Shown: in pieces, positions 6,521 through 13,078 of the stretch
Position numbering within the stretch: the first letter of the stretch is position 1
Layout: each line of letters begins with the position of its first letter
NCBI GenBank assembly: GCA_002341805.1
Contig: DDOS01000045.1
Span: forward strand, 10,628-23,705
Origin: Aquificaceae bacterium UBA2488
Lineage (GTDB): Bacteria > Aquificota > Aquificia > Aquificales > Aquificaceae
Length of the DNA stretch: 13,078 bases
Reading direction: 5' to 3'
Translations under genes and position numbers: made by a program
The notes under the pieces: model-generated
What the model was told of the DNA's origin: nothing
The model's database searches: none
What the model saw: the letters and a program-made list of their open reading frames with translations, nothing else

Positions 6521-8663
6521 AATTTACAAGATTATCCTTCTCATCAAACACTATACCAAACTCATCATCATAATGATTATAAAAAACAAACACATTCTTT
6601 AGATTTATAGAGCTTAATTTATTCTGTACTCTATAATAAGGTATAGGAACAGTATAATCGTACAATTGCTTTAATGCTCTTAGTTTTTCCACAGATTTTT
6701 CTTCCTTTATCGTGTCTATTAAAGTATCTATGTTCTCACGGTTCTCGCTAAAAATATCCTGCGGTATTACATCCACATTGTATATTTCTCTAAATAATCT
6801 TTCTGCTTCTTTTTTATCATCTGCCTGATAGCCATAAGTTAATAAATCTAAATTATTCTTAAATTGTTTATAAAACTTCGGTACTTTGTTTTCATCATAG
6901 ACAAAATCCATACCAGCTTGCTTGTCTTCTTCCGTCATAAATTTATTGTCAAAGTTTTCTAAATACGCTCTTGTTTGCTCCACCACTTCTTTATAATAAA
7001 CGCTTCCAATACCTGAAATATCTTTTATAGTTATTATAACATTTGGGCTTGTTGGCTCCGTCTTTCTATGTCTTAAAACTCTACCCATCCTTTGAATAAG
7101 GCTATCTATGGAAGCAAGTTCAGTATAAAGCATATCATAATCTATATCAAGAGACGCCTCCACTAATTGAGTACTAACCCATACCACTGGTTCTTTATTA
7201 TTCGATATTATCTCTTGCTCTTTTATTTTTCTATCTTTTCTTATAAATAGCGAGTGAAGTAATTTTACATTTATGTTTTTGGCTTTTAAAAGCTTATAAA
7301 CTTCTTGAGATTTCTTTACAGTATTCACTATCACAAGAACCTTCTTTTTATCTTCATATGCATCGGCTATTTCATCAGTAAGTTCTGTTATAGATTTATC
7401 TGATATCCTTATAAAATGTTTTTTGTCCTTACTAAACTCTATAATTTTTTCAAAATCCCCAAGCTCTTCCTTTATAAAGGGATGCATAGTAGCACTCATC
7501 ACCAAAAATCTACCACCGTATTCTTTTAGCTCTTTGATTGCTTTTACAATGTATGCAAGTGTATCAGGCGAATATCCTTGTGGTTCATCTATCACTACTT
7601 TTGAATACATTAAAGTAGCATATATCTTTTCAAATCCATGGTATTTAAATACAGATGTAAATAGCTGATCTGCTGTACATACCGTAAGTGGCATAGAAAG
7701 TTGAGATGAGTGGTTTATAATATCTAAGATTGGCTCTATCTCTCCGTCATCTAACATATCAAACTTAGCAAAAGAGTGCAAAAGTCCTACATTATCTTCT
7801 CCAAATAAATTAGACAGTCTATTATACATCGCATTTACAGACACTCTTACAGGTAATGTGTAAAAAACTTTATCTTCCCCAATCCAGTTTAGGGCAAACT
7901 CTGTTTTGCCAAGCCCTGTGGAAGCAGTTAGCAACGCATTCTTATCAGATAACTCCTTTGCTTTTATTTGAAAATCTCTAAAACCACCTTTCTTAGATAT
8001 ATAATTATTTAATATATCCCTTGCATTGAGTATTCTTTCTTTCTCTAAATCCACATGTGCAGAAGCAGAGTGGTCTATCCTATGTAGCATACCTTTTATA
8101 AATATTGCTTCTTTATTTTTGATATAATTTTTGACTTCTTGTCCATAAGTAGATAAGTATGCATACACGGCATAAGGCGCATGGTCTTCAATGTTAGATA
8201 TTATTATATTATATTTACTCAGCCAGCCCAAATGTACTATCTTTGGCTTTAAGTCTTCCTCAAATATTTCCTTTAACACTTTTTCATTAACGTTGATTGT
8301 CCTATGGTGATGATACAAGACTGCATATATTAGGTAGCCGAAATATCTATCAAATCCATCATTTAGATGTTTCTCTATGCCGTTGTTGAATAGAAATAAA
8401 CCAGATAGAAAGTTATGAGGTATTTCTTTAGGATTTTTCTTCTTGTTTGTTATCTTATCCTGAAAATCCTTTGACATTTTCCCAAGATCATGAAATATAC
8501 AAGCAAACTCCAAAGCCTTTAAGATATTATCATCAATACCTATATTTTCTAATACATCTTTGTATTTGGCTTTTAATATATGAAAGTTTTTAATAAGATT
8601 ATCAGTATGCTCTTCTAAAGTTTCAAAATTATCTTCATATCTCTTTGCATAGAACTCACTCAC
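6513..8663 (-). CDS. cas3: Cas3 HD nuclease-helicase
   Basis: The 716-residue protein has an N-terminal HD nuclease domain (H19; H58-D59 in ACIFHDLGK; an H118-H120 cluster) fused to a superfamily-2 helicase. Walker A is TASTGLGKTE (247-256), motif II is DEPQ (359-362), motif III is MSATMH (389-394), and motif VI is QRMGRVLRH (524-532). It is recruited by target-bound Cascade to nick and degrade DNA. The start is GTG 8663, set by GGGGAG six bases upstream, and it follows cas5 by 3 bp. All motifs look intact, so the system should be able to cleave. A regulatory guide would therefore need to avoid Cas3 recruitment. Confidence 0.96.
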   Translation of the reverse strand: MSEFYAKRYEDNFETLEEHTDNLIKNFHILKAKYKDVLENIGIDDNILKALEFACIFHDLGKMSKDFQDKITNKKKNPKEIPHNFLSGLFLFNNGIEKHLNDGFDRYFGYLIYAVLYHHHRTINVNEKVLKEIFEEDLKPKIVHLGWLSKYNIIISNIEDHAPYAVYAYLSTYGQEVKNYIKNKEAIFIKGMLHRIDHSASAHVDLEKERILNARDILNNYISKKGGFRDFQIKAKELSDKNALLTASTGLGKTEFALNWIGEDKVFYTLPVRVSVNAMYNRLSNLFGEDNVGLLHSFAKFDMLDDGEIEPILDIINHSSQLSMPLTVCTADQLFTSVFKYHGFEKIYATLMYSKVVIDEPQGYSPDTLAYIVKAIKELKEYGGRFLVMSATMHPFIKEELGDFEKIIEFSKDKKHFIRISDKSITELTDEIADAYEDKKKVLVIVNTVKKSQEVYKLLKAKNINVKLLHSLFIRKDRKIKEQEIISNNKEPVVWVSTQLVEASLDIDYDMLYTELASIDSLIQRMGRVLRHRKTEPTSPNVIITIKDISGIGSVYYKEVVEQTRAYLENFDNKFMTEEDKQAGMDFVYDENKVPKFYKQFKNNLDLLTYGYQADDKKEAERLFREIYNVDVIPQDIFSENRENIDTLIDTIKEEKSVEKLRALKQLYDYTVPIPYYRVQNKLSSINLKNVFVFYNHYDDEFGIVFDEKDNLVNYV

Positions 8664-8675
8664 TACCTACTCCCC
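8664..8675 (-). promoter_or_regulatory. Ribosome binding site deciding the cas3 GTG start
   Basis: GGGGAG on the minus strand (8675-8670) lies six bases before the GTG at 8663, partly inside the end of cas5. It supports the non-ATG start. Confidence 0.6.
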
Positions 8676-9377
8676 TATCAGGTCTATAACTGTATTTTCC
8701 TTTTCATCAAAAAGCATTTCTCCTGTTTTTAACAAACCATTATCTACATATACCACATCTTTTTTATCAAAATATCTTAGCCCTGTCTTTTTCAACATAT
8801 CTTTATCGTATTTAAAATTCATCTTATAGCATATACCTTTAAGATTGTAGCTTCTAGCAGTTTCATCGCTTACGTATATACCATGTTTTATATAATATGG
8901 GCGAAAACTTGAAAATGTTTTTCTGTCCACTTCCACAAAATCAACATAGTCCATTCTTATAAGATCCTCTCTTCTTCCTAAATATGGATAGTCTAATTTA
9001 AATATATTTTGCATAAACTTGTTTAAATATATTTCTTCGGCTTTTATATAAATAATAAGTTCCATATTAAACATATTTGCTACATATGTAGGAGAATTTG
9101 ATAAACTTGCGTTAAAATCCTCTAAAATAATGCGATCAGTATCTTCCTTTCTTTTCCTATCAAATTTTATAATCTTCTGAAGATCATAAACAATACTATC
9201 ATATTTTCCTTGTATACTCATAGCCATTGGTATATAATCATTTGCTTCCACCACATTATGAAACCATCCTTTTACAGTAGAAAGAGGAGGTAAGGGGTAT
9301 GTATCCCAAAAGTTAAAGCTCATTGGTTTCCTATAATTTGCGAATACTTGATACCCCTTTATCTTTAAAAGCCTCAT
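8667..9377 (-). CDS. cas5: Cascade subunit Cas5 (type I-B)
   Basis: The 236-residue RAMP protein starts MRLLKIKGYQVFANYRKPMS and contains YPLPPLSTVKGWFHNVV near residues 27-43, the hallmark Cas5 motif. Cas5 caps the 5' handle of the crRNA in Cascade and contacts Cas8 and Cas7. It starts at ATG 9377, two bases after the cas7 stop, and ends 3 bp before cas3. The position between cas7 and cas3 fits the Tneap I-B order. I see no missing regions. Confidence 0.93.
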   Translation of the reverse strand: MRLLKIKGYQVFANYRKPMSFNFWDTYPLPPLSTVKGWFHNVVEANDYIPMAMSIQGKYDSIVYDLQKIIKFDRKRKEDTDRIILEDFNASLSNSPTYVANMFNMELIIYIKAEEIYLNKFMQNIFKLDYPYLGRREDLIRMDYVDFVEVDRKTFSSFRPYYIKHGIYVSDETARSYNLKGICYKMNFKYDKDMLKKTGLRYFDKKDVVYVDNGLLKTGEMLFDEKENTVIDLIGE

Positions 9378-9379
9378 TT

Positions 9380-10288
9380 TTATACTCCATAGTAATTGTT
9401 TACTTGGCTTTTTAAAGCTTCAAAAAATCCATTTATGTTATAACAATTGGCGCTCAAGTCTTTAATATCTTTTTCGTTATGCCAATATCCTTCTGCTATT
9501 CCTATATTAGTGTGGTCTTTTATAGGATTTCCAAGTGTAGACATGTCAAGTGTAGATTTTAGTATATCTGTATCTATTGAATATTTTCTATCATCTTTAT
9601 TAAAACTTACCTTTATCTTGTTTAGGAAAAATGGGTTTTTAACATCGTAAACACCACCAATTGCAAAAAGTGGACTTAGCGTTTCTATCCTACCTTTTAT
9701 GTTTCTGCTTAAAAGCTTTAAAACTTCCAATAGCATACTTACTCTTCTTGCTCTCTCTTTATTATCCAACTCTATCTTATCATCATCGTCTATGCCTATC
9801 TTATCAAGTTCAACAACCACAGTGTAAGAGTATAAAGAATAATGATGTTCAAGTTGAAATGGGTTTGGATCTTTGTCAAGTCTCTTTGCAAAATTTAAGT
9901 TAGTACCAAACTCTACATCCATAAACATAGGCTCTAAGGAAATAGCTGGTGTTATTCTAACCACCGCTGGTCTTATAAGAGATTTACCTCCTTTCTTTGT
10001 TTTCATATATCCAAATAAATCTATTTCCACATAGTCTTTTATTGTTGCATCTGGTTTAAATTGTATGACATTTTGATCTCCTGTAAGCGGTTCTTCTTTA
10101 CCAGCATCTATACTAAACATCTCCCTTAACATTCTATAAATCTCATATCTTAAAGCCTGTCTTGATATATAAGAGAGCATTTCATTAGACCTGGATAATT
10201 TCTTAAGCTCTGAGATATTACCTATACCCTCACCATAGTTTAAACTCATCGCTTCAAAGACCGACGTAACTGTCAAACCTTTACTCAT
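9380..10288 (-). CDS. cas7: Cascade backbone Cas7, Cst2/DevR family
   Basis: The 302-residue protein begins MSKGLTVTSVFEAMSLNYGE followed by GIGNISELKKLSR, the characteristic Cst2/DevR opening. It also has RPAVVRITPAISLEP and, in the second half, IETLSPLFAIGGVYD. Cas7 copies form the crRNA-binding spine of Cascade. ATG 10288 is chosen because AGGAGG sits six bases upstream (10300-10295) and because the family signature begins here. A longer frame to 10321 would add 11 unlikely residues inside cas8. It overlaps the cas8b1 stop by 8 bp. Confidence 0.94.
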   Translation of the reverse strand: MSKGLTVTSVFEAMSLNYGEGIGNISELKKLSRSNEMLSYISRQALRYEIYRMLREMFSIDAGKEEPLTGDQNVIQFKPDATIKDYVEIDLFGYMKTKKGGKSLIRPAVVRITPAISLEPMFMDVEFGTNLNFAKRLDKDPNPFQLEHHYSLYSYTVVVELDKIGIDDDDKIELDNKERARRVSMLLEVLKLLSRNIKGRIETLSPLFAIGGVYDVKNPFFLNKIKVSFNKDDRKYSIDTDILKSTLDMSTLGNPIKDHTNIGIAEGYWHNEKDIKDLSANCYNINGFFEALKSQVNNYYGV

Positions 10289-11849
10289 TGCTAACCTCCT
10301 TTTGTTTTCCAAGTAAACCATTTAAAAAGCTATAACCAAAGGCATAAAATGTGTTTTTGTCATTGATTGTCTTAACAAAAAGACTTGGTATTTCTTGATT
10401 AAAAGCCATATACGTTCTTATTAGGATATCCATAAACTGTTCTACATCGCTTATCCTTAAAGCGTTTAATAGCTTGTAAGCCACCGATGGAATTTTATTT
10501 TCTTTGTTGTTTTGTCTAAACAGCTCGGCTAACTTATTACCACTATGATACATACGCCATAATGACTTTTCATCGATATCCATATGTAAACCTCCTACTA
10601 TCAAGTTATTTAATACTTGAATTAAATAAGGATTTATATTGGTACTATAAGATTTTGGTTTATTTAAAGAAGATATGTATATTTTTAAAAGCTTGTAAAC
10701 ATAGTAAAATCCGATCTTATTTTCCAAAAATAAAGACAATGCTTCTTTTAAGACATATATTGTTGCATCGTTTATTTTGTAGTAGATTTTGGATAGTCTT
10801 TTAAAATCATCCTGATTATCTTTTATAAATTTAGCCTTATTACGACTTAAATTAAAAGCATATACTTTTGGCATAGTTTCATTTGATATATCTATCTCTA
10901 ATACAGACATGTTGTTTAGTATGAATTCAGATTTTTGATGTTGATACATGAGTATAAATTCTGTGAAAAAGTTTATAAGCTTATTATCTTCTTCTTGTTT
11001 TAAAGTACGCTTTAATAATCCATTACTCTTTATGAGATCTGCTACAGAAGAATCTGCATTTACAAAATAATATCTGTTTGTTCTTTCATCTTTTGTAAAA
11101 CTTGCAAAGTAAGAAAAGTATATTATCTCACATATATCACATATTGGAAGTTTGGTATTAAAATTCCATACAAAATTTTTAGCATCTTTATTAAGCCCAT
11201 AAAACTTACATATACCAGTATCAAATATAGTATCTTTTTTAACTGGCCTATTACAGATTACACATTTGTATGTTTTATCTTTTTCTACTTTATCATCCTT
11301 TAATGGTTTTTCAAAATCTTCATAAAACTTTCCAATTAGATTCTTAGTTACAGGCCGATTTAGGAAGCTCTTTTGTCCATATATCTTACCCAAAAATACT
11401 TTTGTATCAGATTCAAGAAATTCTTGCTTTTCCTCTTTTAGTATTGCCATAGCTTGTTTTAGTATTTCTAATGTTTTATGTGTATCTTTTTCTGAAAATA
11501 AATCCCCTACTTTATTTTTTAACAATGTAAAGCTAGATAATATATTCTTGAATTTTTTATATATATCTAGCACATCTTTGCCAGCCTCTATATCTAAAAT
11601 ATAACTAGATAGCGAATTAATTACCTTATTATATCTTCCATACATACTAAAAGCATAATTAAAATATCTCTCTGAAAACCCATTAAATATATCTCTGTCA
11701 AATTCTATATAATTTTCACCAAATTTCAGCAAACTCTCATCTTTTGATATCAACTTATTACCATCAAACTCCCAAAAATCGCTATTTATTTCTAAAAAGC
11801 CCAATATACTAGCATTATAAAGCCAATCAGAAAGATAAATCCTTTCCAT
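10281..11849 (-). CDS. cas8b1: Cascade large subunit Cas8b1/Cst1 (type I-B Tneap)
   Basis: The 522-residue protein has little recognisable sequence except a zinc-finger-like pair of CxxC motifs, CVIC at 196-199 and CDIC at 237-240, with C214 between. This is the mark of the Cst1 (CXXC-CXXC) group. Position directly between cas6 and cas7/cst2 supports it. The large subunit recognises the PAM and positions Cas3; in this family it can also yield an internal small-subunit product, which I cannot confirm here. ATG 11849 shares its A with the cas6 TGA stop, with GAGG a few bases upstream. Divergence is normal for Cas8 proteins. Confidence 0.88.
   Translation of the reverse strand: MERIYLSDWLYNASILGFLEINSDFWEFDGNKLISKDESLLKFGENYIEFDRDIFNGFSERYFNYAFSMYGRYNKVINSLSSYILDIEAGKDVLDIYKKFKNILSSFTLLKNKVGDLFSEKDTHKTLEILKQAMAILKEEKQEFLESDTKVFLGKIYGQKSFLNRPVTKNLIGKFYEDFEKPLKDDKVEKDKTYKCVICNRPVKKDTIFDTGICKFYGLNKDAKNFVWNFNTKLPICDICEIIYFSYFASFTKDERTNRYYFVNADSSVADLIKSNGLLKRTLKQEEDNKLINFFTEFILMYQHQKSEFILNNMSVLEIDISNETMPKVYAFNLSRNKAKFIKDNQDDFKRLSKIYYKINDATIYVLKEALSLFLENKIGFYYVYKLLKIYISSLNKPKSYSTNINPYLIQVLNNLIVGGLHMDIDEKSLWRMYHSGNKLAELFRQNNKENKIPSVAYKLLNALRISDVEQFMDILIRTYMAFNQEIPSLFVKTINDKNTFYAFGYSFLNGLLGKQKEVSNE
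10289..10300 (-). promoter_or_regulatory. Perfect Shine-Dalgarno for cas7
   Basis: AGGAGG on the minus strand, spaced six bases from the ATG at 10288. It is the best ribosome site in the operon and fits the need for several Cas7 copies per Cascade. Confidence 0.8.
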
Positions 11850-12634
11850 CAGACAACCTCTATCATGCCAAAACCTTGCCCTGTTCTATTCCCTATGCCT
11901 ATTTTATATAGAAGCTCTAAGTCTTTTGGATGTCCAGTTAGCCTAAATATGCCTTTGTTAGCTGTTAGATACATTATAGGTTTTCTGGTCCTTTCTCTAA
12001 AAGATTTTAACGTATGCTTTATAACTACTTTTTCCATATCCAAAGGTTCAAATTTCAAAGTTCTATAAAGTGTTTCTCCTCTTATAACAGGTGAAGATAA
12101 TATTTTATTCATTAGATTATTTAATTCTGTCTCGAAGATATCTTCATTAAAAACTATCGGTTTATCATCTTTATCTTCCAACAAAATAGGTGATATAGTT
12201 TTAAATATTACACTTTCTTTTTGAATCGGCTTTTCATTTAAAACATTTATATGCAAAATCTCAATATCTATTTTCTCATTGTCTACCAACATATTTTCAT
12301 AAGAGCTAAAATTAAATACTTTAATACGCTTTAATCCATTTATCACATTTATTAAAAACCTATAATCTGAAGAAGATATAAAAAGGCTAATAGGTTTATT
12401 TAGATCCACCACATCATCTTCTATTTCAAATTTATCATCTATTTTTATAGAACCTTTTCTTTTTGCACTTGGTGTTATAAGACTAAAAGTAAAAGGTTTT
12501 GTAATCCTGTTGTTATACAAAAACTCTCTATAATCTTCATCAGATTTTCTTAGAGCTTCTTTTATTAAAGACATTATCCTATGTCTATATAAAATTGGTA
12601 GTTTATTGGCTTTTAATAAAAGCTTTATTCTCAT
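11849..12634 (-). CDS. cas6: CRISPR repeat endoribonuclease Cas6
   Basis: The 261-residue RAMP protein ends with the glycine-rich loop GIGNRTGQGFGMIEVV, diagnostic of Cas6. The N-terminal LPILYRHRIMSLIKEAL matches the family's Y-x-x-x-L...L helix region, with H18 a candidate catalytic histidine. Cas6 cuts pre-crRNA within repeats to leave an 8-nt 5' handle, here probably ATATAAAG. It is the first gene of the operon, so repressing its promoter would silence all downstream cas genes. ATG 12634 is six bases after TATAAT. A GAGGAG farther upstream is too distant for it and precedes only a three-codon frame. Confidence 0.93.
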   Translation of the reverse strand: MRIKLLLKANKLPILYRHRIMSLIKEALRKSDEDYREFLYNNRITKPFTFSLITPSAKRKGSIKIDDKFEIEDDVVDLNKPISLFISSSDYRFLINVINGLKRIKVFNFSSYENMLVDNEKIDIEILHINVLNEKPIQKESVIFKTISPILLEDKDDKPIVFNEDIFETELNNLMNKILSSPVIRGETLYRTLKFEPLDMEKVVIKHTLKSFRERTRKPIMYLTANKGIFRLTGHPKDLELLYKIGIGNRTGQGFGMIEVV

Positions 12635-12670
12635 AGAGTTATTATATCATATCTCCTCGAATTCACATTC
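12635..12670 (-). promoter_or_regulatory. Predicted cas operon promoter (leaderless cas6)
   Basis: Minus-strand TATAAT lies at 12646-12641 with six bases (AACTCT) before the cas6 ATG. A 17-bp spacer would place the -35 near 12664-12669, where no strong TTGACA is seen. Transcription is predicted to begin at or beside the start codon. The protospacer-like match at 12679-12694 is directly upstream, and the whole 36-nt target would extend to 12661, over the -35 region. Confidence 0.6.
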
Positions 12671-12696
12671 AGAAATTCCACAAATTTTATCTGTGC
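12661..12696 (-). promoter_or_regulatory. Candidate target site of the mini-CRISPR guide in the cas6 promoter
   Basis: Bases 12679-12694 match mini-CRISPR spacer bases 4369-4384 at 14 of 16 positions, with mismatches at 12680 and 12688. In crRNA terms this is spacer positions 3-18, the PAM-proximal end; positions 1-2 mismatch and 19-36 do not match. The minus-strand flank next to position 1 reads GAA. Such partial complementarity is what is known for non-cleaving CreA/CreR repression. The match could still be coincidence. Confidence 0.45.
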
Positions 12697-12728
12697 TTCT
12701 AAAGAGTTAAGGAATTTAAAGTAATTTA

Positions 12729-12925
12729 TTAATCTACTTTAAAACCATTTTTCTTAAGTGTTTCTTTAACAAAATCTAATGAGAGATCTAGGACATCTGA
12801 TATTTCTTCAGGAGTCATAGCCTTTTTAATATAAAGTTTTATTATATCCTCTTGCTTGCCTTTCTAAACACCTTCTTCCATAAACACATCTACTATAGAC
12901 TTCACTTCTGGTACCTCCTTGCCTA
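12729..12925 (-). pseudogene. C-terminal remnant of an Rpn-family nuclease/transposase-like gene
   Basis: Read leftward the frame gives KEVPEVKSIVDVFMEEGV, an in-frame TAG at 12866-12864, then KGKQEDIIKLYIKKAMTPEE and ISDVLDLSLDFVKETLKKNG, ending at a TAA (12731-12729). The EEGxxKGKQE stretch followed by a MTPEEISDVLDLSLDFVK helix-turn-helix-like tail is the typical C-terminus of Rpn (PD-(D/E)XK, recombination-promoting nuclease) proteins. The nuclease domain is absent: the CRISPR array starts where the upstream part should be. A GTG at 12905 has AGGAGG eight bases upstream, but would encode only 13 residues before the TAG. The remnant is probably non-functional. Confidence 0.65.
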
Positions 12926-13078
12926 CTTTATATCCCACACGGTTCAGATAAAACTGAATGTGATATCTATCTTATTAATGCGTTTAGAAACTTTATATCC
13001 CACACGGTTCAGATAAAACTAGTAATCATTATCACAGACTCAGAACACTGGTATGCCTTTATATCCCACACGGTTCAG
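12926..13078 (-). CRISPR. End of a CRISPR array (type I-B repeats), continuing past the window
   Basis: Two identical 30-bp repeats (12926-12955, 12991-13020) and 22 bp of a third (13057-13078) flank spacers of 35 bp (12956-12990) and 36 bp (13021-13056). Plus-strand repeats begin ctttatatcccacacggttc and end agataaaact. On the minus strand the repeat has the usual GTTTTATC...ATATAAAG form, so transcription is inferred to run leftward from a leader beyond the right edge. The visible end would then be the old, leader-distal end, next to the Rpn remnant. Neither spacer has a good match elsewhere in the window. Confidence 0.95.

Noticed and set aside
10289..10321. A longer cas7 frame reaching 10321.
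   Set aside because: The AGGAGG upstream of ATG 10288 and the Cst2 N-terminal signature fix the shorter start.
12956..12967. The first spacer of the main array shares 10 of 12 bases with the cas6 promoter (12659-12670).
   Set aside because: The match lies at the handle-distal end of the inferred crRNA and is short, so it would not support targeting; it is probably chance.

Overview
The window is AT-rich DNA with short gene spacing. The gene set suggests a thermophilic, Aquificales-like bacterium, and Hydrogenobaculum or a close relative is my best guess. The evidence is a fused gamma/alpha 2-oxoacid:ferredoxin oxidoreductase, a carbamoyl-phosphate synthase large subunit split into halves as in Aquifex, and a Tneap-type I-B CRISPR-Cas operon. 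The assignment is inferred from gene content; no 16S or similar marker is present.

Layout. Positions 1-1267 (+) hold the 3' part of a 2-oxoacid:acceptor oxidoreductase alpha subunit, overlapped by a 12-TM MFS-type transporter (1264-2352, +). The transporter converges with and overlaps the N-terminal half of carB (2333-3997, -). Positions 3998-4768 have no convincing protein gene. They hold a carB promoter, small inverted repeats, a two-repeat mini-CRISPR (4321-4416) and a solitary variant repeat (4734-4763). Positions 4769-12634 (-) are one tightly packed operon in the order cas6, cas8b1/cst1, cas7/cst2, cas5, cas3, cas4, cas1, cas2. Its promoter lies at about 12640-12670. Upstream are a decayed C-terminal piece of an Rpn-type nuclease gene (12729-12925) and the first repeats of a CRISPR array that runs off the right edge (12926-13078).

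How it works together. Cas6 should cut array transcripts, Cas8b1/Cas7/Cas5 should form Cascade, Cas3 should degrade targets, and Cas4/Cas1/Cas2 should acquire spacers. The most interesting observation is that the 36-bp spacer of the mini-CRISPR beside cas2 matches 14 of 16 bases just upstream of the cas6 promoter. The match falls at the seed end of the inferred crRNA, and the full protospacer would cover the predicted -35 region. With one strongly diverged repeat, this looks like a CreR/CreA-style crRNA-like guide by which Cascade represses its own operon rather than cutting it. This is a hypothesis: the match is short and partly AT-rich, and the PAM is unknown.

A second pattern is that the first gene of each leftward unit (carB and cas6) has TATAAT exactly 6 nt before its ATG and no Shine-Dalgarno, which predicts leaderless mRNAs. 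Several genes inside the cas operon have clear Shine-Dalgarno sequences.
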